Shown here: in pieces, positions 53,956-63,716 of the stretch
Position numbering within the stretch: the stretch's first letter is position 1
Layout of the letters: every line of letters begins with the position of its first letter
Assembly (NCBI RefSeq): GCF_900105985.1
Contig: NZ_FNUB01000005.1
Location: 2,976,001-3,040,000, forward strand
Direction of reading: 5' to 3'
DNA length: 64,000 nt
DNA from: Tenacibaculum sp. MAR_2010_89
Lineage (GTDB): Bacteria > Bacteroidota > Bacteroidia > Flavobacteriales > Flavobacteriaceae
The notes under the pieces: generated by a model
Seen by the model: only the letters and a program-made list of their open reading frames with translations
Told to the model about the DNA's origin: nothing
The model's database searches: none
Position numbers and translations under genes: made by a program

Positions 53956-55674
53956 CTATTCAATTACTAATTTTTTAGATATTCTTTCTTTTAATGTTTT
54001 AATCAATACAATATAAACACCTTTATCTAAAGCTTTAACATTAATAGAACTTTCTTTTTTCCATCTAGTTCTATACACTATTTTCCCATATTTATTAGTT
54101 ATCTCTACCTCTACTCCTTCTAAACTTAAGTTACTCTTTAAATACACCTTTTCTCTTGAAGGATTAGGATAAAGCTGTACTAACTGAATTTTATCAGTGT
54201 TTAAATCCATCTCTTTTATCTTTTTCATATTTTCATTATGATTGTCATCAGAAACTTCATATTTTTTTTCTGCTATAAAATTATATTTCAACTTAGTTTT
54301 ATCTTCACTCAACATGCTTTCCTCTTCATATATAAAGAAAACTTTATCTGTATAACTAATTTGAGAACAGTTAGTTCTTGATATATGCCTTACTAAATAA
54401 TACATTCCATGCTGTACGTTTGGCACACTATAATTATGAGTTGGCGTAGTAGAATTTACTATTGTATGTAAACTCCAAGAAGAAAGGTTAGGATATGTAT
54501 TTACAGTATTTTTAAAAACAATCCAATTACTTACAGCATTTGTAGATACTGTTGCACTTACATTAAGACTAGATGATCCATTAGTAGGTGAATTAATAGA
54601 CCCGCTGAAATTAGAATTTACTACTCCGTTAAATGTATACGGTATTTTAAATACTTTCCTTTGTTCCTTCCAACTACAAGTAGAGGTCCATACACCATGC
54701 TTTACCATATAATATTTACCTCCAATATTAGGAACATTATACGAACCAGATATTGCATTTACATACCCCACTACACTAACAACATTAGCATCTGCAGTAC
54801 TAAAACTATTCATTTCCGATATTACATACTGATGTGCTGTTCCATTTGGATTTACCCCACTATTAACAACATTAATAGACACTGTATTAGATGATTCATT
54901 ACATGTAATACTTGTTGTAAATGCTGCATTCAAATTACACACTACTTTAGAAATACTTACATCATCAATTAAAATGGCTCTAGCATTATTGTTTCCCATC
55001 TTTTCAATAGGCCACATCTTTAATCTAATTTCAACTTTATCATAAATACTTGCTTCTCCTTGGCTTATTACAAATGTAGTTTTATACTCTTTCCATTGAA
55101 AATTAGTTACGCTTGGTGATGTATAAATAACCTTACTTTGCGTACAAGAATTACCTTTACGTAGCACCACTTCTACATTATAATAATTAACAGGATCAAA
55201 GAGTGGATTAGAAAGCATATAAAAGTTTTTAGCTCTTGCTAAATATAAAGACAAGTCATAACCTCCAGCTTGTAATGAGTTTTTTAATGTTCCTCTTATC
55301 CTCTCTTCACTTGCTGGGCTAGGTGGATAAATCGCTGTATATATTCCTGCATATCTATTTCTCCCTGATCTTTCTGGTAGTCCTGCTGATGTAGTAAATT
55401 TATTATTTGGCACCTTAATTTGAGCTGAAGGACTGTTTTTATCAAATAAATCTGAACTCGGAAATGTACTTTGAATATTAGAATTATAAGGAATACACTC
55501 CCCTTTATAATGACTCCAATAAGTTGCACGCTGAAGCTGCCCTTGATTATTAGGTATTGACCCTAGTTCAAAACTGGGATTTTCAACTAGATTTTGTGAC
55601 ATTCCTAATTGGGTAAAAAATATAGTTATTAAAAAGCATAAAATGCTTGACCTTTTATTGTTTTGATTCTTCAT
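53956..55674 (-). CDS. Secreted protein with T9SS type A sorting domain
   Basis: A 572-residue exported protein. Signal peptide (SSILCFLITIFFTQLGMSQ), then an N-terminal carbohydrate-binding-like jelly-roll domain beginning NLVENPSFELGSIPN and ending near AILIDDVSISKVVC. Two Ser/Asn-rich beta repeats follow, each with Y-(L/M)-V-(R/K)-H strands (YYMVKHGVW, YYLVRHISR). The last 80 residues are a T9SS type A sorting domain (VQLYPNPSREKVYLKSN, LDKGVYIVLIKT, KKLVIE). The protein is exported across the outer membrane by the gliding-linked T9SS and either attached or released. No catalytic motif is seen; a sugar- or surface-binding role is inference. Confidence 0.85.
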   Translation of the reverse strand: MKNQNNKRSSILCFLITIFFTQLGMSQNLVENPSFELGSIPNNQGQLQRATYWSHYKGECIPYNSNIQSTFPSSDLFDKNSPSAQIKVPNNKFTTSAGLPERSGRNRYAGIYTAIYPPSPASEERIRGTLKNSLQAGGYDLSLYLARAKNFYMLSNPLFDPVNYYNVEVVLRKGNSCTQSKVIYTSPSVTNFQWKEYKTTFVISQGEASIYDKVEIRLKMWPIEKMGNNNARAILIDDVSISKVVCNLNAAFTTSITCNESSNTVSINVVNSGVNPNGTAHQYVISEMNSFSTADANVVSVVGYVNAISGSYNVPNIGGKYYMVKHGVWTSTCSWKEQRKVFKIPYTFNGVVNSNFSGSINSPTNGSSSLNVSATVSTNAVSNWIVFKNTVNTYPNLSSWSLHTIVNSTTPTHNYSVPNVQHGMYYLVRHISRTNCSQISYTDKVFFIYEEESMLSEDKTKLKYNFIAEKKYEVSDDNHNENMKKIKEMDLNTDKIQLVQLYPNPSREKVYLKSNLSLEGVEVEITNKYGKIVYRTRWKKESSINVKALDKGVYIVLIKTLKERISKKLVIE

Positions 55675-56475
55675 CTTTTAATTGTTTTTTTGGGATTAAT
55701 CGTTAAATAGTACCTACTCTTTTTAGTAAAGGATTTTCGGTTTCCTCCATAATAATTAAAAATGATAATTACTCTAAAACTGAAATATTTACTTACAGCA
55801 TAGTAATTGCACATTGTGTTTCCTAAAAATAGCCTTTGAAAAAAAATGAGGAAATAGTATAATTTCTTTGAAAAATTATTAATAACAACTAGTAGTTTTA
55901 AAGTTTTATTTCAAAAACTAGCAGTACATTCATTAGTAGTAGGAATCTCCTTTTTTATTGTTTAATCATAAAATATGAGTTCTCGAATGTAAAAACTTTA
56001 GTGCATCATTTGGTTAACTAGTTTCCCTATTAAGTGTTTTTCTTTCCAAATGAAACAAATACTCTTATAGTTTATATATAAAATGCTGATTTAAATAAAC
56101 TAGAAAGGGCTTTAAAATAAACTCTCTCTATTTTTTTTAAAAAAAACTTCGAAATCATCATTTTTAACGTAATTAAAAAAATAAAAAACTTTATTTTTTT
56201 TAAAATTCTCTACTACAGAAAAACTATTCTAATGTTAAGTAATTGTTAATTTAACAACATAAGCACTCTTAATTTACATTTAAAATAGTAATCTTTTTTT
56301 AACTTCTAAAACTCTCTTTTTCTCAATGTTTACAATAGCAACACAGTTGCTTTAATAAATATAAGCACTTATTTTATACAATATAAAAACCTAAAAAACA
56401 AATACTTATGAATATTTTTAACATTTAATATTTTAGAAGATTTTATACTTTTGATTCAAATTAAAACCCTTCATT
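55675..56475. other. 801-bp non-coding, very AT-rich divergent intergenic region
   Basis: Between the divergent T9SS protein and the subtilase. All frames are short and interrupted. It holds the subtilase -7 box (56446-56453), many A and T runs, and a weak inverted repeat near 55888-55923 (CTAGTAGTTTT against AAAACTAG). No RNA gene or mobile element is recognised. Confidence 0.55.
56446..56453 (+). promoter_or_regulatory. Promoter -7 box of the subtilase gene
   Basis: TACTTTTG matches TAnnTTTG, 22 bp before ATG 56476; no TTG with usual spacing. Confidence 0.5.
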
Positions 56476-57741
56476 ATGAAAAAATTAAACAATTTTTTTG
56501 TGAGTGCACTTTCAATTGCATTCTTAATTACTTCTTGTCAGAACGAAAATGTTTCTGACCAAAGCACACAAAATGTAGAACCTATAGCGAGTGAGGGAAA
56601 AATCATTCCAGGCCAATACATTGTTGTATTTAAAAACTCAACCATTAATCCAGCCTCAAGGGTATTGTCAAAATCACCTATTGTCGGTAGAAAAGCGAAA
56701 GCTAGTTCGGTAAGAAAAATTTCAGAAAACTCAATTTCAGAAATCAACCGTATACTTACAGATCATAAGGTTGATCAATCAAGAGTTTTGAATTATTACA
56801 CTACCAAAATTTCTGGTATTGCCGTGAAATTAAACAAAGAAGAAGCTCTTGCTTTCTCGAAAGATGAAAACGTTGCTTCAATCGAGTTTGATCGTATTGT
56901 TGAAATACCAAAATTCGAAATTGAAGAAACTACTTCTTCAAATGGTTCACAAAGAATGGCTCAACAAACCCCTTGTGGTGTAAGTAGAGCTGGTGGTTTT
57001 GCAGATGGATCTGGAAAAAATCAATGGATTTGGGTAATTGATAGTGGTATTGACTTAGATCACCCAGATTTAAATGTTGTTACCAACACAACTTATGCAA
57101 AATCTTTTGTAGGTGGATCTGCAAATGACTGTAATGGACATGGTACACACGTAGCAGGAACTGCAGCTGCTAAAAACAATGGATTTGGTGTTGTTGGAGT
57201 TTCTGCAGGTGCTGCGGTAGTACCAGTACGTGTATTTGGTTGTAGCGGTGGTAGTAGTACATCTACCATTCTTGCAGGTATTAACCATGTTGGACAATAT
57301 GACATTCCTGGTGATGTTGTAAACCTAAGTTTAGGTGGTTATTATGGTAGTGGCTGTTCTAATAGTTCTGCTTACAAAAGCGCTTTATTATCACTTTCAA
57401 ACTCTGGAAGTTATATAGCTATTGCAGCAGGAAATGATAGTGATAATGCTGCATATTACAATCCTGCTTGTATAAGCGGAAGTAATATTTACACAGTTGC
57501 TTCTATGACTTGTAATCGTGGCTTTTCATCATTTTCTAATTACAACATGAATCCTATTGATGCTATTGCAACTGGAAGTAGTGTACGAAGCACTTATTTA
57601 AATGGTGGTTACGCTACCTTAAGTGGTACTTCAATGGCTTCTCCTCATGTTGCTGGTATTATGCATGCTAGAGGAAGAGGACCAAGATTTTCAGGTTCTG
57701 TAAGACATAGAGGTGAAAACTATCCTATTGCAGTAAGGTAA
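56476..57741 (+). CDS. S8 family serine peptidase (subtilase) lipoprotein
   Basis: A 421-residue subtilase. Lipoprotein signal (AFLITSC, Cys about 21), an inhibitor I9-type propeptide (IPGQYIVVFKN to VASIEFDRIVEIP), then the catalytic domain with Asp in VIDSGIDLDHPDL, His in NGHGTHVAGTAAA and Ser in SGTSMASPHVAG. The oxyanion Asn region (AIAAGNDSDNAAYYNPA) is also present. The domain ends about 25 residues after the Ser motif with RGRGPRFSGSVRHRG; this short ending is known in related flavobacterial peptidases, so I do not call it truncated. A surface or periplasmic proteinase K-like protease. Confidence 0.92.
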   Translation: MKKLNNFFVSALSIAFLITSCQNENVSDQSTQNVEPIASEGKIIPGQYIVVFKNSTINPASRVLSKSPIVGRKAKASSVRKISENSISEINRILTDHKVDQSRVLNYYTTKISGIAVKLNKEEALAFSKDENVASIEFDRIVEIPKFEIEETTSSNGSQRMAQQTPCGVSRAGGFADGSGKNQWIWVIDSGIDLDHPDLNVVTNTTYAKSFVGGSANDCNGHGTHVAGTAAAKNNGFGVVGVSAGAAVVPVRVFGCSGGSSTSTILAGINHVGQYDIPGDVVNLSLGGYYGSGCSNSSAYKSALLSLSNSGSYIAIAAGNDSDNAAYYNPACISGSNIYTVASMTCNRGFSSFSNYNMNPIDAIATGSSVRSTYLNGGYATLSGTSMASPHVAGIMHARGRGPRFSGSVRHRGENYPIAVR

Positions 57742-57770
57742 TTTGTTACTAAGTTTATTTTGAATTAAAT

Positions 57771-57798
57771 CCCACCTTTGAAGAAGAGCAAAGGTGGG
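57771..57798 (+). terminator. Intrinsic terminator after the subtilase gene
   Basis: Ten-base arms (CCCACCTTTG and complement) with an 8-nt loop and a T-run, 30 bp after the stop. Confidence 0.88.
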
Positions 57799-57954
57799 TT
57801 TTTAATAATATCTCTTTCTATTAAAACAACACGCTAACTTTAAAAACCTCTTCATTAAATAGTTTTACATCTTTTCTTATTTAACAAAGCTTTAACTAAA
57901 GTGTATTAAACCATTATAGACCTTCGTTGTCTAAAGTTTTTATAAACTAATTCA

Positions 57955-60429
57955 ATGAAAAAAATTACAATACTCTTAGTTTTTTTAAGTATCTCCCTTT
58001 ATGCTCAAAAACCTAAAACAAAACGAAATATTCCTAAAGTAAGATTAACAGGAAAAATTATAGAAACAAAATCTAAGCAACCATTAGAATATGCCACAGT
58101 TGTTTTAACACACTTAAAAAACAAAAGAGTTACCGGTGGTGTAACTGATGTTAAAGGGAATTTTGATATTCAAATCCCTAAAGGAATGTATGCTATAAAA
58201 ATTGAATTTATTGGCTTTAAAACTAAATCTCTTCCTAATAAAGAATTAACTCAAAATGTAAATTTAGGTACTATTACACTTAATGAAGATGCTGAAACTT
58301 TAGAAGAAGTTGAAATTATTGCAGAGAAATCTACTGTAGAAATACGCTTAGACAAAAAAATATACAATGTTGGAAAAGACATGACTGTTAAAGGTGGTAA
58401 TGCTAGTGATGTTTTAGATAATGTACCATCTGTAAATGTTGATGTAGCTGGAGCAGTTAGCCTTCGTGGAAATGAAAATGTTCGTATTTTAATAGATGGA
58501 AAACCTTCAGCTTTAGTAGGTTTAAATGGAACAGATGCTTTACGTAATCTTCCTGCAGATGCTATTGAAAAAGTAGAAGTTATTACATCTCCTTCCGCTA
58601 GATATGATGCTGAAGGAACCGCAGGTATTTTAAATATTATTTTACGCAAAGGAAAAATAACCGGTTTTAATGGTTCTGTGAACTTAACAGTAGGAAATCC
58701 TGATATGCTTAGAATATCTCCTAATTTAAATTTCAGAACAAAAAAATTAAACATCTTTTCAAACTTAGGTTACTCATACAGAAAAGGCCCTGGTAATTCT
58801 CAAAGTTTTTTTACAAATTTTGAAAGTGACGGAACTGTTAAAGATTATAGGAATGAAGACAGGGTTTTTGACCGAAAAAATAACAACTACAATGGTTCAT
58901 TAGGTCTTGAATACTACATATCTCAAAATAGTTCAATAACTGGTACTTATTTCTATAGAAAATCAAAAGGAGAAGATATTGCTACTAATATTACTAAAAA
59001 CTTTGATATTAATAGAGATTTGATTTCTACAGAAAATAGAATTGAAAATGAAAATGAGGATGGTAAAGACAATCAATTTTCTATAAATTACACGAATAAC
59101 TTTGATGGTAATGGTAAAAAACTAATTATGGATTTTCAGTATGGAGACAGCAAAGAAATAGAGGATTCTCCTGTGACAATCAACGATGTTTTATCTGAAC
59201 AAAATTCACAAATTACAGAATCAAAAGATAAGCTTTTTCAAATAGACTATATATTACCTATCGGTGAAAATAGCCAAGTTGAACTTGGACATAAAACCAC
59301 TTTACAAGATTTATATTCTGACTTCAAAGTTAGACTAAGACAACCTGATGGCTCTTTTGTTGAGAGTAGCTCTTCAAATGCAATAGATTTTAAACAAAAT
59401 ATATATGCCTTTTACGCACAGTACGGAAATAAAATTAACAAATTCTCTTATCTATTAGGTTTGCGTTCAGAAATTACAGACATTGATTTAAGAGTATTAA
59501 CAACAAATCAGTTTTCTGATAAAAACTATACAGAATGGTTTCCTACTGTTAACCTTGGTTATGAATTAAATGACTCTGACAACCTTACCTTAGGATATAG
59601 TAGAAGGTTACGAAGACCTCGTCATTGGTTTTTAAATCCTTTTGAATCTCGTAGTTCTGCTACAAATGTATTTAGAGGTAACCCTGATATCAATCCTACT
59701 TTTACTAGCTCTTTCGATTTAGGATACACAACAAAAATTAGAAAGTTAACTTTAAACTCTTCTATTTATTACCAATACTCAACAGATATAATGCAAGGTG
59801 TATCAATTATAGAGGAACGAATTATTAATGGTACACCTACAAATGTTTTTGTTCGACAACCTGTAAACCTTAGTGACCAAAGTCGCTACGGTTTTGAACT
59901 AACAACTAACTATTCTCCTGCTAAATGGGCAAAATTATCAGCTACTTTTAACTATTTCAAATTTAAAACTGATGCCTTTTCTTATGTATATACAGCTCCA
60001 AACGGAAGTAAAATCACAACCAATTTAGAAGAAGTTAATAACAGCAGTTGGTTTACACGTTTTAATGCTCGAATTACATTACCTGCAAAAATTCAATGGC
60101 AAACACGTATCATGTTCCGTGGTCCACAAGAAACTGCTCAAAGTGAAAGAAAAGGTATGTTTGTAGCCAACCTATCATTTAGTAAAGATATTTTTAAAGA
60201 AAAAGCTTCTTTAGTTTTAAATGCAAGTGATTTATTTAATACTCGTAAGAGAGAAACAACTACCTATAATGGAGACAGAGCCAATCCTAGTAATATAATT
60301 GATGGTAGCTTTCAATGGAGAGAACGTCAAATATCTTTAAGTTTTACGTATCGTTTTAATCAAAAGAAAAAACGAGAACGTCCACAAAGAGGCAACGATA
60401 ATGGCGGTGGTGGAGAATTTGGAGGATAA
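57955..60429 (+). CDS. TonB-dependent-receptor-like outer membrane beta-barrel protein
   Basis: An 824-residue outer-membrane protein. Signal peptide (ITILLVFLSISLYAQ), a carboxypeptidase-regulatory-like domain (LTGKIIETKSKQPLEYATVVL, residues about 30-115), a plug (NASDVLDNVPSVNVDVAGAVSLRGNENVRILIDGKPS region, about 150-235) and a long barrel ending in ISLSFTYRF. This is the OMP_b-brl_3 group of TonB-receptor-like proteins. The tail after the barrel is basic and Gly-rich (RPQRGNDNGGGGEFGG). No SusD partner lies next to it, so it is not a classic polysaccharide utilisation pair; ligand unknown. Confidence 0.9.
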   Translation: MKKITILLVFLSISLYAQKPKTKRNIPKVRLTGKIIETKSKQPLEYATVVLTHLKNKRVTGGVTDVKGNFDIQIPKGMYAIKIEFIGFKTKSLPNKELTQNVNLGTITLNEDAETLEEVEIIAEKSTVEIRLDKKIYNVGKDMTVKGGNASDVLDNVPSVNVDVAGAVSLRGNENVRILIDGKPSALVGLNGTDALRNLPADAIEKVEVITSPSARYDAEGTAGILNIILRKGKITGFNGSVNLTVGNPDMLRISPNLNFRTKKLNIFSNLGYSYRKGPGNSQSFFTNFESDGTVKDYRNEDRVFDRKNNNYNGSLGLEYYISQNSSITGTYFYRKSKGEDIATNITKNFDINRDLISTENRIENENEDGKDNQFSINYTNNFDGNGKKLIMDFQYGDSKEIEDSPVTINDVLSEQNSQITESKDKLFQIDYILPIGENSQVELGHKTTLQDLYSDFKVRLRQPDGSFVESSSSNAIDFKQNIYAFYAQYGNKINKFSYLLGLRSEITDIDLRVLTTNQFSDKNYTEWFPTVNLGYELNDSDNLTLGYSRRLRRPRHWFLNPFESRSSATNVFRGNPDINPTFTSSFDLGYTTKIRKLTLNSSIYYQYSTDIMQGVSIIEERIINGTPTNVFVRQPVNLSDQSRYGFELTTNYSPAKWAKLSATFNYFKFKTDAFSYVYTAPNGSKITTNLEEVNNSSWFTRFNARITLPAKIQWQTRIMFRGPQETAQSERKGMFVANLSFSKDIFKEKASLVLNASDLFNTRKRETTTYNGDRANPSNIIDGSFQWRERQISLSFTYRFNQKKKRERPQRGNDNGGGGEFGG

Positions 60430-60456
60430 TTTCTTTTAAATTTTAACACTAAAAAG

Positions 60457-60487
60457 AAACACGGAGAAACTATTTTTTTCCGTGTTT
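60457..60487 (+). terminator. Intrinsic terminator after the barrel protein gene
   Basis: Nine-base arms (AAACACGGA and complement) around a 13-nt loop, followed by a run of T. Confidence 0.8.
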
Positions 60488-60597
60488 TTTTTTATAGTTG
60501 AAAACATTTAACCACTAAAAAAATAGATGTCTTACATCTAACACTAAACTGTCACCCTCATGTCTACTGTATTTCATTAAAAAAAATACTCATTCGC

Positions 60598-60605
60598 TAT
60601 CTTTG
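60598..60605 (+). promoter_or_regulatory. Promoter -7 box of the XRE regulator gene
   Basis: TATCTTTG matches TAnnTTTG and lies 31 bp before ATG 60637; no clear -33 TTG. Confidence 0.5.
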
Positions 60606-60636
60606 CATTACAATTAATCTTAGAATCAAAACAACA

Positions 60637-61092
60637 ATGGAGTACGAAGCTATCAATTTAAAAGACATCAAAAAAATGCGGTTAGAACGCCATTGGTCAC
60701 AAGATCAACTAGCAGAAATGAGTGGCTTAAGCAAACGAACAATTCAACGAATTGAAAGTGGAGAAAATGCAGGGTTAGAATCAATAAAGTCATTAGCTGC
60801 TGTTTTTGAAATTAACATTACTAATTCTAATAAAAAAATTGAACAAATTAAACTAGAAGAAGAATACATTCAAAAAGTAAAAGGTTTTTATAAGCTTTTT
60901 TTTATTTCACTTTTAAGTTTAGTTCTACCTTTTATAATTGCAATTAATGATTCAAGCAATTGGCCTCTATTTTTATGGATACTCGCTTCTTGGTTAATTG
61001 TTTTAGGAATATACTCACTTAATTCTTTTGATTTTTTTGGAGAAGAATGGAAAAAGAAAATAATTAGTAAAAAGTTTAATAAGAACCAATAA
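60637..61092 (+). CDS. XRE-type HTH protein with two transmembrane segments
   Basis: A 151-residue protein. Residues 8-62 are an XRE/Cro HTH domain (MRLERHWSQDQLAEMSGLSKRTIQRIESG across helices 1-3). A linker follows, then two hydrophobic helices (LFFISLLSLVLPFIIAI and WPLFLWILASWLIVLGIYSL) like the 2TM domain found after HTH in Bacteroidota. A membrane-tethered regulator is the simplest reading. Target genes are unknown; the gene is alone between terminators. Confidence 0.85.
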   Translation: MEYEAINLKDIKKMRLERHWSQDQLAEMSGLSKRTIQRIESGENAGLESIKSLAAVFEINITNSNKKIEQIKLEEEYIQKVKGFYKLFFISLLSLVLPFIIAINDSSNWPLFLWILASWLIVLGIYSLNSFDFFGEEWKKKIISKKFNKNQ

Positions 61093-61135
61093 AAGCTTAA
61101 TTCAATTGTATACTAATATTCCATCTATACCAATT

Positions 61136-61168
61136 AAAAAAGCTCGTTCATGATGAACGAGCTTTTTT
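61136..61168. terminator. Bidirectional terminator
   Basis: Perfect palindrome (AGCTCGTTCAT, one base, ATGAACGAGCT) flanked by A- and T-runs between the XRE gene and the convergent small membrane protein gene. Confidence 0.85.
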
Positions 61169-61187
61169 TATATTTTGTAAAAACTAC

Positions 61188-61361
61188 CTACTTACCTTCA
61201 GCAGCTTTTTTAGCTTCTCTTTTTAATTTTATGTTTTCCCAGATAGTTCCACCAATCCAATAAGGAACTACAAATGTTAATAAGAAAATTAACAACCAAA
61301 ATCCAGCTGTAAAAATAAACATAAATAAAACTAAACCTGAGAATTCTGAAAAATCTAACAT
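61188..61361 (-). CDS. Small membrane protein
   Basis: A 57-residue protein starting at ATG 61361 (MLDFSEFSGL), with one long or two adjacent hydrophobic stretches (VLFMFIFTAGFWLLIFLLTF, then VVPYWIGGTIW) and a basic tail (IKLKREAKKAAEGK). A frame extending to TTG 61421 is rejected because that TTG is the promoter -33 element. The family is unknown. It is divergent from fumC. Confidence 0.7.
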   Translation of the reverse strand: MLDFSEFSGLVLFMFIFTAGFWLLIFLLTFVVPYWIGGTIWENIKLKREAKKAAEGK

Positions 61362-61390
61362 TTGTTTTTTATTAAAATTGTTACGAGCTA

Positions 61391-61421
61391 CAAAATTATA
61401 ACTATTTTTCGTTACTAGCAA
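61391..61421 (-). promoter_or_regulatory. Consensus promoter of the small membrane protein gene
   Basis: Minus strand TTG (61421-61419), 20 bp, TAATTTTG (61398-61391): full match to the flavobacterial promoter. The ATG at 61361 lies 30 bp downstream. Confidence 0.75.
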
Positions 61422-61463
61422 TAAAATCTGATAAAAATCAACTACTAAATCTATTAGAATTTG

Positions 61464-61471
61464 TAATTTTG
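61464..61471 (+). promoter_or_regulatory. Promoter -7 box of fumC
   Basis: TAATTTTG matches TAnnTTTG, 39 bp before ATG 61511; the -33 element is not clear. Confidence 0.5.
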
Positions 61472-61510
61472 GTCATCATTAATTTTTAGCATTTTAAAAA
61501 TCATTTACAA

Positions 61511-62908
61511 ATGAAATACAGAATCGAAAAAGATACTATGGGACAGGTAGAAGTACCTGCTGATAAATATTGGGGAGCTCAAACCGAGCGTTCTCGTAAT
61601 AATTTTAAAATCGGTCCTGCTGCGTCTATGCCTTTAGAAGTGGTATACGGATTTGCTTACTTAAAAAAAGCCGCAGCTTTTACAAACTGTGAATTAGGTG
61701 TATTGGCTCAAGAAAAAAGAGATTTAATAGCACAAGTATGTGATGAAATTTTAGAAGGTAAACACGACGATCAATTTCCTTTAGTAATTTGGCAAACAGG
61801 TTCAGGTACACAATCTAACATGAATGTGAATGAAGTTGTTGCAAATAGAGCGCATGAAATTGCAGGAAAAGTAATTGGTGAAGGAGAAAAAACAATCCAA
61901 CCTAATGACGATGTAAATAAATCACAATCATCTAACGATACTTTCCCTACAGGAATGCATATCGCAGCTTACAAAAAGATTGTAGAAGTTACCATTCCTG
62001 GAGTGGAGCAATTACGTGATACTTTACAAGCAAAATCAGAGGCTTTTAAAGATGTTGTAAAAATTGGCCGTACTCACTTAATGGATGCTACTCCCCTAAC
62101 CTTAGGACAAGAGTTTTCAGGGTATGTTGCTCAATTAAACTTCGGTTTAAAAGCATTAAAAAACTCATTAGCACATTTAGCTCAATTAGCTTTAGGTGGA
62201 ACTGCTGTAGGTACAGGTTTAAATACTCCTGCTGGATACGATGTATTAGTAGCTAAATATATTGCTGAGTTTACCAAACTTCCTTTTATTACTGCTGAAA
62301 ATAAGTTTGAGGCTTTGGCTGCACATGATGCTTTAGTTGAAACTCACGGATCTTTAAAACAATTAGCTGTTTCTTTAAACAAAATAGCAAATGATATTCG
62401 CTTAATGGCATCTGGACCTCGTTCAGGTATTGGAGAATTAATTATTCCTGCTAATGAACCTGGTTCTTCTATTATGCCTGGAAAAGTAAATCCAACCCAA
62501 GCTGAAGCTATTACTATGGTTTGTGCGCAAGTTATGGGGAATGATGTTGCCGTTACTGTTGGTGGAACTCAAGGTCATTACGAATTAAATGTTTTTAAAC
62601 CAATGATGGCTGCTAACGTATTACAATCTGCTCAATTAATTGGAGATGCTTGTGTCTCTTTTGATGTTAATTGTGCTGCTGGTATTGAACCAAATCATTC
62701 TAGAATTACTGAATTAGTGAATAATTCATTAATGTTAGTTACTGCTTTAAATACAAAAATCGGGTATTATAAAGCTGCTGAAATCGCTAATACAGCACAT
62801 CAAAATGGTACTACTTTAAAAGAAGAAGCTGTTCGTTTAGGATATGTAACCCCTGAACAATATGACGAATGGGTAAAACCTGAAGACATGACTGGAAGTT
62901 TAAAATAA
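61511..62908 (+). CDS. fumC: Class II fumarate hydratase
   Basis: A 465-residue FumC of normal length. Start [26 protein letters not shown] in two blocks ([17 protein letters not shown]), substrate-binding [14 protein letters not shown] and [11 protein letters not shown], and the fumarase/aspartase signature [16 protein letters not shown] with the catalytic Ser. It interconverts fumarate and malate in the TCA cycle, oxygen-stable and iron-free unlike class I. Single gene with its own promoter and terminator. Confidence 0.97.
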   Translation: MKYRIEKDTMGQVEVPADKYWGAQTERSRNNFKIGPAASMPLEVVYGFAYLKKAAAFTNCELGVLAQEKRDLIAQVCDEILEGKHDDQFPLVIWQTGSGTQSNMNVNEVVANRAHEIAGKVIGEGEKTIQPNDDVNKSQSSNDTFPTGMHIAAYKKIVEVTIPGVEQLRDTLQAKSEAFKDVVKIGRTHLMDATPLTLGQEFSGYVAQLNFGLKALKNSLAHLAQLALGGTAVGTGLNTPAGYDVLVAKYIAEFTKLPFITAENKFEALAAHDALVETHGSLKQLAVSLNKIANDIRLMASGPRSGIGELIIPANEPGSSIMPGKVNPTQAEAITMVCAQVMGNDVAVTVGGTQGHYELNVFKPMMAANVLQSAQLIGDACVSFDVNCAAGIEPNHSRITELVNNSLMLVTALNTKIGYYKAAEIANTAHQNGTTLKEEAVRLGYVTPEQYDEWVKPEDMTGSLK

Positions 62909-62932
62909 ACTTTTTAATAAACATATAAGTTT

Positions 62933-62963
62933 AAAAAGGTTGTAAATAAATTACAACCTTTTT
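62933..62963 (+). terminator. Intrinsic terminator after fumC
   Basis: Thirteen-base arms (AAAAAGGTTGTAA and complement) with an ATAAA loop, 24 bp beyond the fumC stop. Confidence 0.88.
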
Positions 62964-62993
62964 TCATCTCTACTATTTAAATAATTTCAAAAA

Positions 62994-63467
62994 ATGAATA
63001 AACACGAAGAATTTATGAGTGAAGCTGTAAAAGCAGCTTTAAGAGGAATGCAAAACAACGAAGGAGGACCATTTGGGTGTATTATTGTAAAAGACGGAGA
63101 AATTATAGGTCGTGGTAATAATAAAGTTACCTCAACAAATGACCCTACTGCTCATGCAGAAGTTACTGCTATTAGAAATGCATGTAAAAATTTAAGCTCT
63201 TTTCAACTAGAAGGCTGTATTATTTATACATCTTGTGAACCATGCCCTATGTGTTTAGGTGCTATTTATTGGGCTAGGCCTGAAAAAGTTTTTTATGGAA
63301 GTAATCAAGTAGATGCTGCAAACATTGGTTTTGATGATGAGTTTATTTACAAAGAAATTCCTTTACCTTATGAAAAACGTAGTATTCCGTTTGAACAAGT
63401 AGGCCGTGAAATAGCGCTAGAGCCTTTTGAAAAATGGACTGAAAAGCAAGATAAAACAGAATATTAA
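62994..63467 (+). CDS. guaD: Guanine deaminase (CDA fold)
   Basis: A 157-residue cytidine-deaminase-fold enzyme. Zinc site: HAEVTAIRNAC (His and the catalytic Glu) and SCEPCPMCLGAIYWARP (two Cys). The match to Bacillus GuaD over NNKVTSTNDPTAHAEVTAIR, FQLEGCIIYTSCEPCPMC and GFDDEFIYKEI, and the length, favour guanine deaminase over tRNA adenosine deaminase TadA. It converts guanine to xanthine in purine salvage. Own terminator at 63482. Confidence 0.88.
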   Translation: MNKHEEFMSEAVKAALRGMQNNEGGPFGCIIVKDGEIIGRGNNKVTSTNDPTAHAEVTAIRNACKNLSSFQLEGCIIYTSCEPCPMCLGAIYWARPEKVFYGSNQVDAANIGFDDEFIYKEIPLPYEKRSIPFEQVGREIALEPFEKWTEKQDKTEY

Positions 63468-63481
63468 ATTATGCTTTATCT

Positions 63482-63514
63482 AAAAACTCCACAACATTTT
63501 GTTGTGGAGTTTTT
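63482..63514 (+). terminator. Intrinsic terminator after guaD
   Basis: Fourteen-base arms (AAAAACTCCACAAC and complement) with an ATTTT loop, ending in a T-run, 15 bp after the stop. Confidence 0.88.
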
Positions 63515-63716
63515 CATTTATAAAAATCATGTGTATTTTTTACTTAGTCTTTTCTTATTTCACAACTCTGACAAATTTCTTAATAGACATAGTTTTACTA
63601 CATTTTCTTCTATACCCAAAATTAAAACGTTCATGATTTTTTTAAATTAACTACGCCATTTATTCCCTATTTTTAAAGGTATTTAACAATTTCACTAAGT
63701 AATAAACTAACTAACA

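Noticed and set aside
57070-57305. Two minus-strand frames of about 70-75 codons inside the subtilase
   Set aside because: Opposite-strand shadows of the conserved catalytic domain, with Thr/Cys or Pro-rich translations without homology signs.
57640-57741. Subtilase as C-terminally truncated pseudogene
   Set aside because: All three catalytic residues are present and the short GRGPRFSG-type ending is, from memory, found in related flavobacterial peptidases; a normal terminator follows.
61362-61421. N-terminal extension of the small membrane protein from TTG 61421
   Set aside because: The TTG and the TAATTTTG box downstream form the promoter, so translation from it is not possible on that transcript.
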